Shown here piece after piece: positions 61,957-64,000 of a stretch of DNA of 64,000 nucleotides. The notes under the pieces are model-generated. The model saw only the letters and a list, made by a program, of their open reading frames with translations, was not told where the DNA came from and searched no databases. How positions within the stretch are numbered: position 1 is the first letter of the stretch; each line of letters opens with the position of its first letter. A program made the position numbers and the translations under genes. Source of the DNA: Actinomycetes bacterium. GTDB lineage: Bacteria > Actinomycetota > Actinomycetes > Propionibacteriales > Nocardioidaceae. The stretch is from the NCBI GenBank assembly GCA_023460975.1, contig JAEWOG010000045.1, positions 68,802 to 132,801 of the forward strand. Reading direction: 5' to 3'.

Positions 61957-63966
61957 GTGGACACCTCCGCCCCTCGCCGCCTCGCTCGGGCCGTGACCCA
62001 CCCGCGAGTGGTGCGCTGGCTCGCCGGCATCCCGCTGCTGCTCGCCGTGGCCCTGATCGCGCTGGTCCCGGCGGCCGAGCACGCCCAGAGCCCCGTGGAC
62101 AGCCTCCCCGACGGCTACGACAGCACCCTGGCCGCCCAGCTCCAGGCCGAGCTGCCCGACGATGCGGCGGAAGTGGCCCTGGTGCTGTGGACCTCGCGCG
62201 AAGGAGCCCTCGACCAGCCCACCCTGAGCGAGCTCGAGGCCCAGACGGGCAGCCCCGTGACCGTCTCCGAGAACGGCGAGGCTGCGCTGGGGGTCGTGCC
62301 GGTCACGGTGAGCAGTTCCACCCAGCGCCTCGAGGTCATCGAGGACCTGCGCGCCACCGTGTCCGCCGAGGCCCCAGACGGGGTCGACGTGGTCGTCACC
62401 GGTCCGTCCGCCCTCCAGGCCGACTTCGCCCAGGTCTTCGACGGAGCCGACTTCCGGCTGCTCGGCGCGACGGCGGTCGTGGTGGCCATCCTGCTCATCC
62501 TCACCTACCGCAGCCCGGTGCTGTGGATCGTGCCGCTGCTCGTGGTGGGCATTGCCGACCGTACGGCGTCCATCGCAGCCACCCACGTGCTGGGCGCCTT
62601 CGACATGGCGTGGAACGAGTCGACCGTCGGCATTCTCAGCGTCCTCGTGTTCGGTGCCGGGACGAACTACGCCCTGCTCCTGATCTCCCGCTACCGCGAC
62701 GAGCTCAAGCGGACCGAGGACCGGCACGAAGCGATGGCGCGAGCCTGGCTGCCGACGGTGGAGGCCGTCGCGGCCAGCGCGTCCACGGTCGTCCTCGGGC
62801 TGCTCACCCTGCTGGGCTCGCTGGTGCCGAACACCCGCGGCCTCGGCCTGGCCTGCGCGGTGGGAGTGGTGATCGCTGCCGCCTTCGTCCTGCTCGTCCT
62901 GCCCGCCACGATGCTGCTGTTCGGTCGCGGACTGTTCTGGCCGCTCGTGCCGCGGGTGGGTCAGGCCCTGCTGGTCGACAGCGAGCGGTCCGTGTGGAGC
63001 CGGATCGGGCGCGCTGTCGACGCCCGCCCGAAGACATTCGTGGCCGGCAGCCTCGTGGTCGTCGCGCTCCTGGCGGTGGGGGCGACGCAGATCCGTACCG
63101 GACTGCCCACCGACGAGCAGTTCCTCGACACCCCGGAGTCCATCTCGGGTGCGGCGACGCTGGCCGAGAACTTCCCGGCGGGCTCGGCCGAACCCGTGAC
63201 CGTGCTGACCCGTCAGTCCCCCGAGGAGGTCGAGGCCGCCCTGGGCGAGGTGACCGACGTGGCAGCCGTACGCGTGACCGCGCGCACCGACGACGTCGCC
63301 CGCCTCGACGTGACCACGACGACCTCGCCGGGCACCGCGGAGGGCGAGGAGACCGTCCGAGCGATCCGCTCGGCGCTGGAGGGGATCCCCGACACGCATG
63401 TCGGGGGCGGCACGGCCGAGGCCCTCGACGAGGCCGACGGGGCCGACGAGGACTGGCGCACCCTCGTCCCGCTCATCCTGGTGCTGGTCGTCGCGGCCCT
63501 GATCCTGCTGCTGCGCTCCCTGGTGGCGCCCCTGTTCCTGGTGGCGACGGTGCTGGGGACATACGCGGCGGCGATGGGCGCCTCCTGGTGGGTCTTCACC
63601 GGCGTGCTGGGCTTCTCCGCGCTCGACACGTCGGTCCCGCTGCTGGCGTTCCTGTTCCTGGTGGCCCTCGGCGTGGACTACAACATCTTCCTCGTCACCC
63701 GTGCGCTGGAGGAGCGGGCGCAGGTGGGCACCCGGACCGGCATCCTGCGCGCCCTGACGGCGACCGGCGGCGTGATCACCAGTGCCGGCATCCTGCTGGC
63801 GTCCGTGTTCGCTGTCCTCGGCGTCCTGCCCCTGGTGCTGCTGGCGCAGTTCGGGGTGGTCGTGTTCATCGGCGTCCTGCTCGACACCCTGCTCGTACGG
63901 ACCGTGCTGGTGCCGGCTCTCGTGCTCAGCGTGGGCGAGCGGTTCTGGTGGCCCCGCAAGGCGTGA
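61957..63966 (+). CDS. MMPL family RND transporter
   Basis: A 669-residue transporter of the MMPL/SSD type in the cytoplasmic membrane. The first helix (WLAGIPLLLAVALIALVP) is followed by an extracytoplasmic domain, then five helices with GILSVLVFGAGTNYALLLISRYRDEL, the GxxxDY-like proton-relay segment. A second half repeats this pattern, with LFLVALGVDYNIFLVTRALEE carrying the Asp-Tyr pair. MMPL proteins export lipids or drugs. AGGGAG precedes the GTG at 61957. It is divergent from the MarR gene. Confidence 0.93.
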   Translation: MDTSAPRRLARAVTHPRVVRWLAGIPLLLAVALIALVPAAEHAQSPVDSLPDGYDSTLAAQLQAELPDDAAEVALVLWTSREGALDQPTLSELEAQTGSPVTVSENGEAALGVVPVTVSSSTQRLEVIEDLRATVSAEAPDGVDVVVTGPSALQADFAQVFDGADFRLLGATAVVVAILLILTYRSPVLWIVPLLVVGIADRTASIAATHVLGAFDMAWNESTVGILSVLVFGAGTNYALLLISRYRDELKRTEDRHEAMARAWLPTVEAVAASASTVVLGLLTLLGSLVPNTRGLGLACAVGVVIAAAFVLLVLPATMLLFGRGLFWPLVPRVGQALLVDSERSVWSRIGRAVDARPKTFVAGSLVVVALLAVGATQIRTGLPTDEQFLDTPESISGAATLAENFPAGSAEPVTVLTRQSPEEVEAALGEVTDVAAVRVTARTDDVARLDVTTTTSPGTAEGEETVRAIRSALEGIPDTHVGGGTAEALDEADGADEDWRTLVPLILVLVVAALILLLRSLVAPLFLVATVLGTYAAAMGASWWVFTGVLGFSALDTSVPLLAFLFLVALGVDYNIFLVTRALEERAQVGTRTGILRALTATGGVITSAGILLASVFAVLGVLPLVLLAQFGVVVFIGVLLDTLLVRTVLVPALVLSVGERFWWPRKA

Positions 63967-64000
63967 GCCGCCGGGCAAGACCACCTGGGCAAGACCACAG

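Noticed and set aside
61858..63984. 708-residue open frame antisense to the MMPL gene
   Set aside because: His/Gln/Arg-rich low-complexity sequence opposite a clear transporter; no start signal.
1..64000. tRNA, rRNA or integrase-bounded mobile island
   Set aside because: No tRNA-like cloverleaf, rRNA segment, transposase or integrase gene could be found on either strand.

Overview
The window is very GC-rich, densely packed and without rRNA or tRNA genes. GTG starts are common. A mycothiol-type maleylpyruvate isomerase fold, polyphosphate glucokinase, EspC/WXG100-like type VII secretion proteins, a KstR-like operator and many apparently leaderless genes point to an actinobacterium, probably Nocardioidaceae (Nocardioides-like). 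That placement is inference; no search was run.

Layout. 1-7130: deazaflavin-type oxidoreductase end, DUF4446, prephenate dehydratase, a saccharopine dehydrogenase-like NAD(P) protein, a two-domain GNAT protein, an MBL-fold hydrolase, a lipoprotein whose start lies in a hairpin, and a SEC-C protein. 7169-9283: glycerophosphodiesterase, a long repeat array, and a GDT1-type cation transporter behind a yybP-ykoY (manganese) riboswitch candidate. 9286-12974: IclR regulator divergent from mhpD-mhpF-mhpE, which turns 2-hydroxypentadienoate into pyruvate and acetyl-CoA. 13061-16652: a divergent pair of secreted calcium-repeat proteins, then a ketosteroid isomerase-like gene behind a KstR-like site. 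16711-19671: a DUF429-alarmone synthetase fusion tail to tail with an AAA ATPase. 19753-20201: second repeat array. 20223-23243: Fpg/Nei glycosylase, lipoprotein, Aat transferase, EcsC. 23204-26585: three translationally coupled genes, two of them sulfotransferases. 26606-32072: leucine/isovalerate-type degradation genes (HMG-CoA lyase, biotin-dependent acyl-CoA carboxylase alpha and beta) with a divergent TetR gene. 32176-38186: ferritin, SWIM protein, an ESX-substrate-like cassette, SNF2 helicase. 38360-42156: glutathione peroxidase, DHA2 efflux pump, second ESX-like cassette with a YbaB-like protein. 42225-48765: membrane proteins, a zinc-ribbon/SPFH operon resembling YdjG/YdjI, a RecQ-phosphoribosyltransferase fusion, DUF2470. 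48762-54955: ComB, UspA, M13 peptidase, secreted propeller-like protein, quinone reductase-like enzyme. 54973-63966: P450, MFS exporter, DrrAB-like ABC exporter, mycothiol-dependent enzyme, polyphosphate glucokinase, MarR and MMPL transporter.

Two intergenic repeat families stand out. Family A has a GCGTCATAC core repeated about every 30 bp in one orientation and then in the reverse orientation, in three places. Family B has the core GGTTTCGACAAGCTCAACC; it fills several gaps and appears to have inserted in frame within the carboxylase beta gene. A second recurring signal is a TANNNT hexamer placed 6-8 nt before the start codon of about twenty genes with no Shine-Dalgarno sequence, as expected for leaderless transcripts.

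The most unusual items are the DUF429-alarmone synthetase fusion, the family A arrays, the sulfotransferase trio with its shared C-terminal module, and the two ESX-like cassettes that lack secretion machinery.
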